This document shows positions 51,956-60,151 of a DNA stretch of 64,000 nucleotides, in pieces. The stretch comes from an uncultured Christensenellaceae bacterium (GTDB taxonomy: Bacteria > Bacillota > Clostridia > Christensenellales > UMGS416), in the NCBI GenBank assembly GCA_944376795.1, contig CALWDW010000008.1, positions 1 to 64,000 on the forward strand, written 5' to 3'. Each line of letters begins with the position of its first letter. The first letter of the stretch is position 1. The notes under the pieces are model-generated. The model was not told the origin of the DNA, searched no databases, and worked only from the letters and a program-made list of their open reading frames with translations. A program made the translations under genes and the position numbers.

Positions 51956-54367
51956 TTAGATGGTAACCTTAGCCCGCAGGGAAGTGCTTTCCTTGTAAGG
52001 GCGGAAGAGAAGATACAGGATCAGGCCCAGCACGGCCAGCGCCGCGATGGCCCCCGCTACGCTGCCGCTGCCGGAGAAAAGAGAGCCTAGCTGGTAAAGG
52101 ATCAGAGAGGCTGCGTAGGCGAATACGCACTGGTAGCCGATGGCAAACACGGTCCACTTGGCGTTGTTCATTTCCCGCTTGATGGCGCCCATGGCGGCAA
52201 AGCAGGGGGCGCAGAGCAGGTTGAACACCAGGAAGGAGTAGGCGGCCAAGGGCGTATAGACGGCGCGCATATTGGCCCAGATCTGCCAGCCGTTTTCGGC
52301 TACTTCGTCAAAACCGCCGTAGAGTATGCCGAAGGTATTGACCACGTTTTCTTTGGCGATGAGGCCGGTGATGGAGGCCACGGCGCTCTGCCAATCTCCC
52401 CAGCCCAGGGGCGCGAAGAGCCAGGCAATGGCGCTGCCGATGGCGGCCAGGATGGAGTTATTGAGATCCTTCACCATGCCGAAGCTGCCGTTTTCCACAC
52501 CGAAGCCCTGAAGGAACCAAAGCACGATGGCCGAGAGCAGGATGATGGTGCCGGCCTTCCGGATGAAGGACCAGCCGCGTTCCCACATGGAGCGGAGCAC
52601 ATTGCCCAGGGTGGGCCAGTGGTAGGCGGGAAGCTCCATGACGAAGGGAGCGGGATCCCCGGCGAAGATCCGGGTCTTTTTCAGCATGATGCCCGAGACC
52701 ACAATGGCGAGAATGCCCACGAAGTAAGCGCTGGGGGCCACCCACCAGGCTCCTCCAAACAGCGCGCCGGAGATCAGGGCGATGATGGGGAGCTTGGCGC
52801 CGCAGGGGATGAAGGTGGTGGTCATGATGGTCATGCGCCGGTCCCGTTCGTTCTCAATGGTGCGGGAGGCCATGATGCCGGGGATGCCGCAGCCGGTGCC
52901 GATAAGCATGGGGATAAAGGACTTGCCTGACAGGCCGAATTTCCGGAAGACACGGTCCATCACAAAGGCGACGCGGGCCATATAGCCGCAGCTCTCCAGG
53001 AAGGCCAGGAAGAGGAAGAGCACCAGCATCTGGGGCACAAAGCCCAGCACCGCGCCGACGCCGCCCACGATGCCGTCCAGGATCAGCCCTTCCAGCCAGG
53101 GCGCACAGCCGATGGCCGTCAGGACATTGCCCACCAGCACCGGAATGCCGGGGACCCACCAGCCAAAGGCAGCAGGATCGGGTTCCTCGATGGCGGCGGC
53201 CTCTTGGTAGGCGGCGAAATCCACCGGGAGCTCTTCGGTGACGTTGCCGTTATCGTCATAGAACACGGCGGTGGCCGTCAGATCGCTGGCCTCCGCGGGA
53301 TCGATGCCGGCCTCTTCGGCCGCGCTCTCGAAGGCTTCCACCATGGCGCCGGGGACGGCATAGGCCTCGGCCGCCTCTTCGTAGGCGGCCGAACCCACCC
53401 CAAAGAGCCGCCAGCCCTCGCCGAAGACGCCGTCATTGGCCCAGTCGGTGGCCCAGGTGCCCACCGTGGTCACCGAAACATAGTAGACGATGAACATGAC
53501 GGCGGCGAAGATGGGCAGCGCCAGGAAGCGGTTGGTGACCACCCGGTCGATTTTGTCGGAGATCGAGAGCTTTCCGGCGTTCCGCTTCTTATAGGCGCTC
53601 TTGAGCACCGAGGCGATGTAGACGTATCGCTCGTTGGTGATGATGCTCTCCGCATCGTCGTCCAGCTCCTTTTCGGCGGCCTGGATATCCTGCTCGATGT
53701 GGGCCATGGTTCCGGCGGGGATTTTCAGGCTTTGGAGCACCCGCTCGTCCCGCTCGAAGATCTTGGTGGCGTACCAGCGCTGTTGTTCGGCGGGGTAGTC
53801 GTGGAGGACCGCCTCCTCGATGTGGGCGATGGCGTGCTCGACCGGGCCGCTGAAACGGTGCATGGGTACGGCCTTATCTTCTATGGCGGCCTGGATGGCG
53901 GTTTCGGCCGCTTCGGTGACGCCGGTCCCCTTTAGGGCGGAAATCTCTACCACCTTGCAGCCCAGCTGACGGGACAGCTCTTCGGTGCGGATGGTGTCGC
54001 CGGATTTCTTGACCACGTCCATCATGTTGATGGCTACCACCACGGGGATCCCCAGCTCGGTCAGCTGGGTGGTTAGGTAGAGGTTGCGCTCCAGATTGGA
54101 GCCGTCCACAATATTGAGGATGGCGTTAGGCCGCTGGTTCATCAAGTAGTCCCGAGCTACTACCTCCTCCAGGGTGTAGGGAGACAGGGAATAGATGCCG
54201 GGCAGGTCGGTGATGACCACGTCGCTGTGCCGCTTCAGCCGTCCCTCCTTTTTCTCTACGGTGACCCCCGGCCAGTTGCCCACAAACTGATTAGAGCCGG
54301 TGAGGGCGTTAAACAGGGTGGTTTTGCCGCTGTTTGGATTCCCCGCTAGGGCAATGCGAATCTCCAT
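51956..54367 (-). CDS. feoB: Ferrous iron transporter FeoB
   Basis: 803 aa. N-terminal G protein: G1 GNPNSGKT (9-16), G3 DLPG (54-57), G4 NMMD (114-117). Residues about 280-803 form the membrane pore with GTGCGIPGIMASRTI and the second gate region APCFAAMGAIK. It imports Fe(II) driven by GTP-linked gating. A large soluble insertion of about 110 residues rich in Ala and Glu (about 318-400) follows the first helix. The operon order is feoA, feoA, feoB, Cys-rich protein. Confidence 0.97.
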   Translation of the reverse strand: MEIRIALAGNPNSGKTTLFNALTGSNQFVGNWPGVTVEKKEGRLKRHSDVVITDLPGIYSLSPYTLEEVVARDYLMNQRPNAILNIVDGSNLERNLYLTTQLTELGIPVVVAINMMDVVKKSGDTIRTEELSRQLGCKVVEISALKGTGVTEAAETAIQAAIEDKAVPMHRFSGPVEHAIAHIEEAVLHDYPAEQQRWYATKIFERDERVLQSLKIPAGTMAHIEQDIQAAEKELDDDAESIITNERYVYIASVLKSAYKKRNAGKLSISDKIDRVVTNRFLALPIFAAVMFIVYYVSVTTVGTWATDWANDGVFGEGWRLFGVGSAAYEEAAEAYAVPGAMVEAFESAAEEAGIDPAEASDLTATAVFYDDNGNVTEELPVDFAAYQEAAAIEEPDPAAFGWWVPGIPVLVGNVLTAIGCAPWLEGLILDGIVGGVGAVLGFVPQMLVLFLFLAFLESCGYMARVAFVMDRVFRKFGLSGKSFIPMLIGTGCGIPGIMASRTIENERDRRMTIMTTTFIPCGAKLPIIALISGALFGGAWWVAPSAYFVGILAIVVSGIMLKKTRIFAGDPAPFVMELPAYHWPTLGNVLRSMWERGWSFIRKAGTIILLSAIVLWFLQGFGVENGSFGMVKDLNNSILAAIGSAIAWLFAPLGWGDWQSAVASITGLIAKENVVNTFGILYGGFDEVAENGWQIWANMRAVYTPLAAYSFLVFNLLCAPCFAAMGAIKREMNNAKWTVFAIGYQCVFAYAASLILYQLGSLFSGSGSVAGAIAALAVLGLILYLLFRPYKESTSLRAKVTI

Positions 54368-54425
54368 ACCTCTTTCTCTCCTCCTGCAATTAGCTGAAAC
54401 TAACTTATTGACATGATTGAATGGG

Positions 54426-54647
54426 CTATGCGACCTCGATTTGGCCGGCGTCGGCCTTGCGGATGGAGAGCTCGTACCCCCGCACGGTGATCTCCACCGG
54501 GTCCCCCAGAGGGGCTACCTTGCGAACGTAGATCTCCACCCCCCGGGTGATCCCCATGTCCATGATCCGACGCTTTACGGCTCCTTCGCCGTGGAGCTTG
54601 ACGACGGTGACGGTTTCGCCCACCTTGACCTGCCGCAGTGTTTTCAT
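54426..54647 (-). CDS. feoA: FeoA domain protein (second copy)
   Basis: 73 aa from ATG at 54647. SH3-like FeoA fold: KTLRQVKVGETVTVVKLHGEGAVKRRIMDMGITRGVEI. It is the one adjacent to feoB, 58 bp before it. FeoA binds FeoB and aids uptake. Confidence 0.92.
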   Translation of the reverse strand: MKTLRQVKVGETVTVVKLHGEGAVKRRIMDMGITRGVEIYVRKVAPLGDPVEITVRGYELSIRKADAGQIEVA

Positions 54648-54668
54648 GCTTGCGCCTCCTTTGACACC

Positions 54669-54878
54669 CTATACCATGATTTTGCTGGCCATTTCCCGGC
54701 TGATGGCCACCCGGGTCCCCTTGACCTGGACGATGAGATTGCCCCCCATGGAGGCCACCACCGTGACGCTGCCTCCGGGCACAAACCCCAAATCCTCCAA
54801 ATGGCCGCGGATCTGGGGATTCCCCCCAACTCTGCGGATCTGATTTTCCTCTCCCGCGTTGGCAAATGTTAACGGCAT
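54669..54878 (-). CDS. FeoA domain protein (first copy)
   Basis: 69 aa. MPLTFANAGEENQIRRVGGN then HLEDLGFVPGGSVTVVASMGGNLIVQVKGTRVAIS fits a diverged FeoA. It opens the feo operon just behind the iron-box promoter; 21 bp separate it from the second feoA. Confidence 0.9.
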   Translation of the reverse strand: MPLTFANAGEENQIRRVGGNPQIRGHLEDLGFVPGGSVTVVASMGGNLIVQVKGTRVAISREMASKIMV

Positions 54879-54926
54879 TCCCCTTATTCCTTTCTGCCGA
54901 CGGCACGCGCCGGCCCCATTCCCTGA

Positions 54927-54979
54927 GGTTAGTCTTATCTAACCGATAGTATGTTAGCATAGACTAACCTTGATGTCAA
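54927..54979 (-). promoter_or_regulatory. feo promoter with two DtxR-type boxes
   Basis: Minus strand TTGACA (54979-54974), 17 bp, TAACAT (54956-54951). Boxes: GTTAG-N6-CTAAC (54953-54968) covering the spacer and -10, and GGTTAG-N6-CTAACC (54927-54944). The TTAG...CTAA arms resemble DtxR/IdeR iron boxes; centres are 25 bp apart. Confidence 0.8.
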
Positions 54980-54983
54980 GAAG

Positions 54984-55007
54984 AAATTTCCGTTCCAACG
55001 GAAATTT
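54984..55007 (-). terminator. Hairpin after the AraC gene at 55016
   Basis: AAATTTCCGTT (54984-54994) and AACGGAAATTT (54997-55007) are perfect arms with a 2-base loop. The U-run after it on the minus strand is poor (CTTCTT), so it may be a terminator or a shared dyad next to the feo -35. Confidence 0.45.
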
Positions 55008-55015
55008 TCCTTCGG

Positions 55016-55939
55016 TCAAAGAGCCGGGGGCGGCACGGGCGGCGCGGCAAAGGAATCTCCCTGGCGCTGGCCCTGCCGGTAGGCCGAGGGGGTCATGGCC
55101 ATAATGGACAGGAACTCCCGATTGAAGTAGCTGATGCTGTTAAAGCCGCACTCCGAAGCAATGGTCCCGATCTTGGCGTCGGAGTGGGCCAGGCGCATGC
55201 AGCTCTGCATCACCCGGAAGCGGCGGATATAGCCAAAGGGGGTGTCCCCGGTGAGCTGCTTGAAGCTGCGGCAGAACTGCCGGGGACTTAAATGGGCCGT
55301 TTGGGCCAGGGCGGCCAGGGTCATGTCCGAAGCAAAATGATCCCGAATGTAGCGCAGGGTGGGCTCCAGCTGTCGTTCCAGCCGGTTCTTGGCGTGGGCG
55401 CCTTGGATTGCCGCAATGTGACCGGCATAGAGGCGCTGCCAGAGCAGCAGCGTGAGGCCGCAGACCGCCAGCTCCTTCTCGGGAGCTTCCTCTTCTGCGG
55501 TGCGGAAAATGACGTCCAGGCAGGCCAGAATATCCCGTTCCCAAGGCTTCCCGTGGGAGAGTACGCAGATGTAGTCCCGGTTATGCTCCAGCACGGGAGC
55601 CAGGCACCGGGCGATTTGCCCGGCGTCCATGGCGCCGGCCAGGAAGTCCGCCGAGAAGACCAGGGCCCGGAAGCAGCCGCCTTCCTCCCCGGCGCAGCGG
55701 GCCGTGTGCAGAAGATTGGGGGGAATAAAGACCGCTTCTCCTGGACGCAGGGGCAGCTTACGATCCTCAATAACCAGTTCCAGGCAGCCTTCCGCCATGT
55801 AGAGGAACTCCATCTCGGGATGCCAGTGGAGGTACAGCGCAGGGGCGGCATGGGGGGAGAAAAAACTCTCGTGGACCGCATAGGGCCGGGTCCGGGTGAT
55901 GTGGGGCACGGGTTCGAACAGCTCCTGTTTATTGGGCAT
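55016..55939 (-). CDS. AraC family transcriptional regulator
   Basis: 307 aa from ATG at 55939 behind GGAGG; the in-frame ATG at 55981 lies in the promoter. Cupin N-domain (HWHPEMEFLYMAEGCLEL, RPGEAVFIPPNLLHT) and C-terminal AraC double HTH (SDMTLAALAQTAHLSPRQFCRSFKQLTGDTPFGYI ... IASECGFNSISYFNREF). Divergent from the GH31 gene, so it probably activates that gene on a sugar ligand. Candidate operator 55982-55994. Confidence 0.94.
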   Translation of the reverse strand: MPNKQELFEPVPHITRTRPYAVHESFFSPHAAPALYLHWHPEMEFLYMAEGCLELVIEDRKLPLRPGEAVFIPPNLLHTARCAGEEGGCFRALVFSADFLAGAMDAGQIARCLAPVLEHNRDYICVLSHGKPWERDILACLDVIFRTAEEEAPEKELAVCGLTLLLWQRLYAGHIAAIQGAHAKNRLERQLEPTLRYIRDHFASDMTLAALAQTAHLSPRQFCRSFKQLTGDTPFGYIRRFRVMQSCMRLAHSDAKIGTIASECGFNSISYFNREFLSIMAMTPSAYRQGQRQGDSFAAPPVPPPAL

Positions 55940-55981
55940 GGATAACCTCCAATGCGGAAGATGATGGCCATATTGTATCAT

Positions 55982-55994
55982 AAATCGTCGATTT
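55982..55994. promoter_or_regulatory. 13-bp palindrome between AraC and GH31 genes
   Basis: AAATCG-T-CGATTT lies between the AraC and GH31 starts, overlapping the AraC-side promoter spacer (TACAAT -10 near 55970 on the minus strand). Confidence 0.5.
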
Positions 55995-56095
55995 TGTGGA
56001 AGATATTTGCCACCGCTTGGGGTAGAGTAGTCTCCATAGGATCAAAAGATGAGCGAAGGACGCTTCGCTTGCCAAACCCAAAGGAGGATGCTTTC

Positions 56096-58093
56096 ATGGG
56101 ATTTTTTGAAAAGCGGGACAATTGCCTCATTTTTCGGGAGAACGGCGAGACGGTGCAGCTGACGCCCTGGGGAGAGGACAGCCTGCGGGTGCAGGCGGCC
56201 ATTCTGTCGGACATCGATCCGGCCTGCGCGGCGCTGCTTCCCCAGCCTCCCCGGGAGGCGGAGATTACCATCGGGGAATGGGAGGCCAGCATCCGCAACG
56301 GGAAGCTTCGGGCCGACCTGCGGGTAGAGCCCTGGGGACGGGCGCTGCAGATCACCTACCGCAACGAGAAGGGCGAGGTGCTGCTGCGGGAGATCTCCAA
56401 TGGCGGAGCCTTGGCGCTGAAGGCACGCAAGTTCAAGCCCCTGCCCGGCGGGGCCTTCCAGCTGAAAGTGAGCTTCGAGGCCAGCCCGGGGGAGAAGATC
56501 TACGGCATGGGGCAGTACCAGCAGGAGCGGATGGACCTGAAGGGCTGCAATCTGGAGCTGGCGCACCGGAATTCCCAGGCCAGCGTGCCCTTCTACATTT
56601 CCAGCCTGGGCTACGGTTTCCTGTGGCACAATCCGGCCATCGGCGAGGTGCATTTCGGCGCCAATACCACCCAGTGGGAGGCGGTCGCCACCCGGCAGAT
56701 GGATTACTGGATCACCGCCGGGGACACTCCCGCCCAGATTGAGGCCCACTATGCCCAGGCTACGGGCACCGCGCCGGAAATGCCCGAATATGGGCTGGGC
56801 TTCTGGCAGTGCAAGCTGCGCTACTACAACCAGGAGCAGGTGCTCTCCATCGCCCGGGAGTATAAGAAGCGGAACATTCCGGTGGATGTGCTGATTATCG
56901 ACTACTACCACTGGCCCCGGTGCGGGGACTGGCGATTTGACCCGGAGTACTTCCCGGACCCCGCCGCCATGATCCGGGAGCTGCGGGAGATGGGCATTCA
57001 CGCCATGGTCTCCATCTGGCCCCAGGTGGATACCCGCAGCGAGAACTATGAGGAGATGAAGCAGCAGGGGCTGCTGGTCAAGAGCAACGCCGGCGTGGAC
57101 GTGCAGATGCTCTTCCATGGGAACAACGTGTTCATGGACGCCACCAATCCCCGCACCCGGGCCTATGTCTGGCAGAAGTGCAAGCAGAACTATGCCGATC
57201 TGGGGATTGAGACATTCTGGCTGGACGAGGCGGAGCCGGAGTATGGCACCTATGACTTCGACAGCTACCGCTATCATGCCGGCCCGGTGGCCGAGGTGGG
57301 GAATATCTATCCCCGGGAATATGCCCGACTCTTCTATGAGGGGCTCAAGGAAATGGGACAGGGGCCGGTGGTCAATCTGCTGCGCTGCGCCTGGGTAGGC
57401 AGCCAGCGGTACGGTGCGCTGGTCTGGTCGGGGGACATCATGTCCAACTATGAGGACTTCCGTAAGCAGATCTGTGCGGGCATCCACATGGGCCTGAGCG
57501 GCATTCCCTGGTGGACCACCGATATCGGCGGATTCCATGCCGGGGAGACCGCCAATCCGGACTTCCGGGAGCTGCTGGTGCGCTGGTTCCAGTTCGGCGC
57601 CTTCTGCCCGGTGATGCGTCTCCACGGCAGCCGGGTGCCCCACACCCCCATTGTCAACGCCGCGGGGGAGGTACGGGAGCAGACCGGTGCGGACAACGAG
57701 GTCTGGAGCTTTGGCGAGGAGGCCTATCCCATTTTGGTGAAGTTCATTGGCATCCGGGAGCGGATGCGGGACTACACCCGGGAACTGATGCGCCAGGCCC
57801 ACGAGCAGGGGCATCCGCTGATGCGGGCGCTGTTCTACGAGTTCCCCGACGATCCCGCCTGCTGGGATGTGACCGACGCCTATATGTTCGGCCCAGATAT
57901 CCTGGTGGCGCCCGTCTGTCACAAGGGGGCCCGCGCCCGGGAGATCTACCTGCCTGCCGGAGCTTCCTGGACCCATGCGGGCACCGGGAAGGTTTATGAG
58001 GGAGGAGCCACCTATACCGTGGAGGCGCCGCTGGATACCCTGCCCATCTTCCTCCGGGATGGACGGCAGGACTACCTGGTGGGGATGATCTAA
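56096..58093 (+). CDS. GH31 alpha-glycosidase, alpha-xylosidase/glucosidase type
   Basis: 665 aa from ATG at 56096 (AAAGGAGG). Beta-sandwich N-domain, then a TIM barrel with nucleophile Asp377 (FWLDEAEPE) and acid/base Asp447 (LVWSGDIMS), followed by beta domains. KIYGMGQYQQERM and DVLIIDYYHWPRCGDWRFDPEYFPDP are typical. No signal peptide. YicI-type alpha-xylosidases and alpha-glucosidases both fit; sequence alone does not choose. Divergent AraC regulates it; a long hairpin terminator follows (58298-58345). Confidence 0.95.
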   Translation: MGFFEKRDNCLIFRENGETVQLTPWGEDSLRVQAAILSDIDPACAALLPQPPREAEITIGEWEASIRNGKLRADLRVEPWGRALQITYRNEKGEVLLREISNGGALALKARKFKPLPGGAFQLKVSFEASPGEKIYGMGQYQQERMDLKGCNLELAHRNSQASVPFYISSLGYGFLWHNPAIGEVHFGANTTQWEAVATRQMDYWITAGDTPAQIEAHYAQATGTAPEMPEYGLGFWQCKLRYYNQEQVLSIAREYKKRNIPVDVLIIDYYHWPRCGDWRFDPEYFPDPAAMIRELREMGIHAMVSIWPQVDTRSENYEEMKQQGLLVKSNAGVDVQMLFHGNNVFMDATNPRTRAYVWQKCKQNYADLGIETFWLDEAEPEYGTYDFDSYRYHAGPVAEVGNIYPREYARLFYEGLKEMGQGPVVNLLRCAWVGSQRYGALVWSGDIMSNYEDFRKQICAGIHMGLSGIPWWTTDIGGFHAGETANPDFRELLVRWFQFGAFCPVMRLHGSRVPHTPIVNAAGEVREQTGADNEVWSFGEEAYPILVKFIGIRERMRDYTRELMRQAHEQGHPLMRALFYEFPDDPACWDVTDAYMFGPDILVAPVCHKGARAREIYLPAGASWTHAGTGKVYEGGATYTVEAPLDTLPIFLRDGRQDYLVGMI

Positions 58094-58142
58094 GCATATT
58101 GGCCGCGCTTGGGGCCCTCTGATGCGGCGGCTGCGCGGCTCT

Positions 58143-58187
58143 TTGGGGGAGGGAAACCTTTTGGGAGGGTTTCCCTCCCCCAAACCC
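58143..58187. repeat. Distant copy of the GGGGGAGGGAAACC palindrome
   Basis: The element found in 17275-18308 recurs here as one palindrome (arms of about 18 bp with loop TTTTGGGA). It is about 40 kb from the cluster. Confidence 0.8.
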
Positions 58188-58297
58188 TTTTCTTGTGAAA
58201 GCTGGAGCACGGGCCTTTTGCCCGGAGGTTTTTTCCGCAGCCTAGGACCCCCAAGGGGGTTCCCCGGGCGCTGCGGAGGGGCTGGGCAGACATACGA

Positions 58298-58345
58298 GAC
58301 GCTGCGCAGAGCGCCTTATCAGGCGGCTCTGCGCAGCGTCTTTCT
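58298..58345 (+). terminator. Long hairpin terminator after GH31
   Basis: Arms AGACGCTGCGCAGAGC (58298-58313) and its complement form about 20 bp with one bulge; TTTCTGCTCTC follows. Confidence 0.85.
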
Positions 58346-58386
58346 GCTCTCTGTCCGAATTCAATTGTCTAAAGAATACGGGATGC

Positions 58387-58947
58387 TCAGGCGTCCCTTT
58401 GCGGCGGGAGCCGGTATTCCTGCACCACACCGCCGTCCAGATCCTTCCAGAGGAAGCCGCCGTTCTCGTAGATCATGTAGCCGTGGACGCTGTTCTCCTT
58501 GGGAATGGAGACCGACCCGGGATTCAGGTATAGATAGTTTTCGTGCTGCACATATCCCGGCACGTGGGTGTGACCGTGCAGTAGAATATCTCCCGGCTGC
58601 AGGGGAGGCAGGTGGGCCTCGTTGTACTGGTGCCCATGGGTGGCATAGACCATGCGTCCCCCGATATAGAGAATGCAGGTATCCGAAAGGATGGGGAATT
58701 CCAGCAGCATTTGGTCCACCTCGGCGTCGCAGTTCCCCCGGATGCAGAGGAGCTTGGCCTTGGCGGCGTTGAGCATGGCGGCCACCTGCTGGGGATCATA
58801 GTCCTGGGGGAGGGCATTGCGGGGGCCGTGGTAGAGGATGTCTCCCAGGAGGAGGAGCTTATCGGCCCCTTCGGCCCGGAGCCTGTCCAGCATCTGGCGG
58901 GTATAGAGAGCCGAACCGTGGAGGTCGGACGCGATCATGAGCTTCAT
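58387..58947 (-). CDS. yfcE: YfcE-type phosphodiesterase (metallophosphoesterase)
   Basis: 186 aa. Dimetal motifs: ASDLHGS, LLGDILYHG, GNCD, THGHQYN and HGHTHVPG all present with metal-binding Asp and His residues. NPGSVSIPKE ends the fold, as in YfcE. It hydrolyses phosphodiesters in vitro; cellular role unclear. Promoter at 58995-59023 has TATAAT (59000-58995). Confidence 0.95.
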   Translation of the reverse strand: MKLMIASDLHGSALYTRQMLDRLRAEGADKLLLLGDILYHGPRNALPQDYDPQQVAAMLNAAKAKLLCIRGNCDAEVDQMLLEFPILSDTCILYIGGRMVYATHGHQYNEAHLPPLQPGDILLHGHTHVPGYVQHENYLYLNPGSVSIPKENSVHGYMIYENGGFLWKDLDGGVVQEYRLPPQRDA

Positions 58948-58994
58948 GGCAGTGCTTCCTTTCTTTGTGGAATCCGGCGGCGCCGGACAGGGTC

Positions 58995-59023
58995 ATTATA
59001 CCATGAAACGCCAGGTTTGGGAA
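58995..59023 (-). promoter_or_regulatory. Promoter of yfcE
   Basis: Minus strand TTCCCA (59023-59018), 17 bp, TATAAT (59000-58995). Confidence 0.7.
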
Positions 59024-59034
59024 AGGACGGCGCG

Positions 59035-59595
59035 TCAGTGGGCGGGAAGGCAGGGAATATCCGTTTCCGCGGCGGCCAAAGCTTCGTCCAGGTCCATGCC
59101 GCCCTGCAGCCAGAGCTGATGCAAAGACGGGGCGAGCAGCAGCGGAAGCTGGAGCTGTCCCGGCGCTTCCCGGGTCAGGATGACGAAGCAGGGAGTGGGC
59201 TGGCCGCGTTCGATGCGATAGATTCCGGCCATATACAGCGGACGGCCATGGGGATGGCAGAGGATCCGGCGCGTTTTGCGGGCGCTGGGATCCTCCCAGA
59301 TGCAGCAACGGCTGGCGGGGAGAAGGCAGCGGCTTTCGGCCAGCGGCCGGCGGAACATAGGACGCTGGCAGGCGGTTTCTCCGCGGGCGCAGAGAATGAG
59401 TCCCGATACGTCATAACGGTGGAAGCCCCAGCGCAGAACCCGGGGCCTGTCTGCCAGGGCGGGCGCGGCTTGGGCGGGACGGATGTCTTCCAGCGGCACA
59501 AGAGGAAGCCGTCGGGCATCCGGCCCTGCGGCGATATCCCGGAAAAGCTCCCGGAACAGGGGGTGTTGGACGTCGATGGAGTATTTTTCCACCAT
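59035..59595 (-). CDS. Degenerate SRAP (YedK/HMCES)-like protein
   Basis: 186 aa from the second ATG at 59595, whose spacing to AAAGGAGG is normal (first ATG 59601 is too close). The centre reads VLRWGFHRYDVSGLILCARGETACQRPMFRRPLAESRCLLPASRC, which follows the SRAP pattern WGl.P..-NARaET-F-RCL-PA; but the invariant Cys2 that crosslinks abasic DNA is absent (MVEKYS), GFYEW is replaced by RCCIWE, and the HxRMP region by LQLPLLLAPS. So it likely lost abasic-site crosslinking and may have a new role, or be a decaying copy. No partner gene is obvious. Confidence 0.7.
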   Translation of the reverse strand: MVEKYSIDVQHPLFRELFRDIAAGPDARRLPLVPLEDIRPAQAAPALADRPRVLRWGFHRYDVSGLILCARGETACQRPMFRRPLAESRCLLPASRCCIWEDPSARKTRRILCHPHGRPLYMAGIYRIERGQPTPCFVILTREAPGQLQLPLLLAPSLHQLWLQGGMDLDEALAAAETDIPCLPAH

Positions 59596-59701
59596 AAACA
59601 TCCCTCCTTTCCCGCCTAGTATGCCGCAAAAGCGGCGGCGTCAGCCTCTGCCGTGGGCATCGGAAAGGAAGGGAAATGCTGGAATCCGGGGCCGGTACAG
59701 G

Positions 59702-60151
59702 TTAAGACGCGGGGCACAGGGCAGCAAAGAAGCTCCGGGCCCGGTCCAAGTCGGCCTGGCTGGGGAGCCCCTTGCCGCTGCCGCCCACCCAGCGGAAGGG
59801 GCCGAAGGTATTGTACCCCCGGCAGCCGAATTCGCCCAGCAGGATTGCGTCCTTTTCCGCCGCAGCCTTGGCGATGGCTTTGGCGCCGCTGCCCTTGGCT
59901 CCGCCATAGGTATAGACAAAGAAGACGCGTTTTCCCCGGGGGAGACGCCGCCGGGCAAAGTCGATCACCGACGGATGGAAGGAAAAACCGTAAATGCCGG
60001 AAGCAAAGCCGATGAGATCGTAAGCCTCCAGGGAGGCGTCGGGTTGGGCGGCAATGTCAATGAGGTCCACGTCTCGGCCCTGGGCCATGGCCTGGACCAC
60101 CTTTCGGGTATTCCCATGGTGATACGAAAAGTAACAGATGGCAGTTTTCAA
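59702..60151 (-). CDS. Flavodoxin-like protein
   Basis: 149 aa. FMN loop YFSYHHGNTRKV near the start (phosphate-binding), YDLIGFASGIYGFSFHPSV (flavodoxin-like loop) and FFVYTYGGAKG. Likely an NAD(P)H-dependent or electron-carrier flavodoxin. It overlaps the SDR gene by 4 bases and belongs to its operon. Confidence 0.9.
   Translation of the reverse strand: MKTAICYFSYHHGNTRKVVQAMAQGRDVDLIDIAAQPDASLEAYDLIGFASGIYGFSFHPSVIDFARRRLPRGKRVFFVYTYGGAKGSGAKAIAKAAAEKDAILLGEFGCRGYNTFGPFRWVGGSGKGLPSQADLDRARSFFAALCPAS

Noticed and set aside
53204-53935. 243-codon plus-strand frame
   Set aside because: Antisense to feoB, low-complexity translation.
56042-58210. A 722-codon minus-strand frame
   Set aside because: Complete shadow of the GH31 gene with no known domain.
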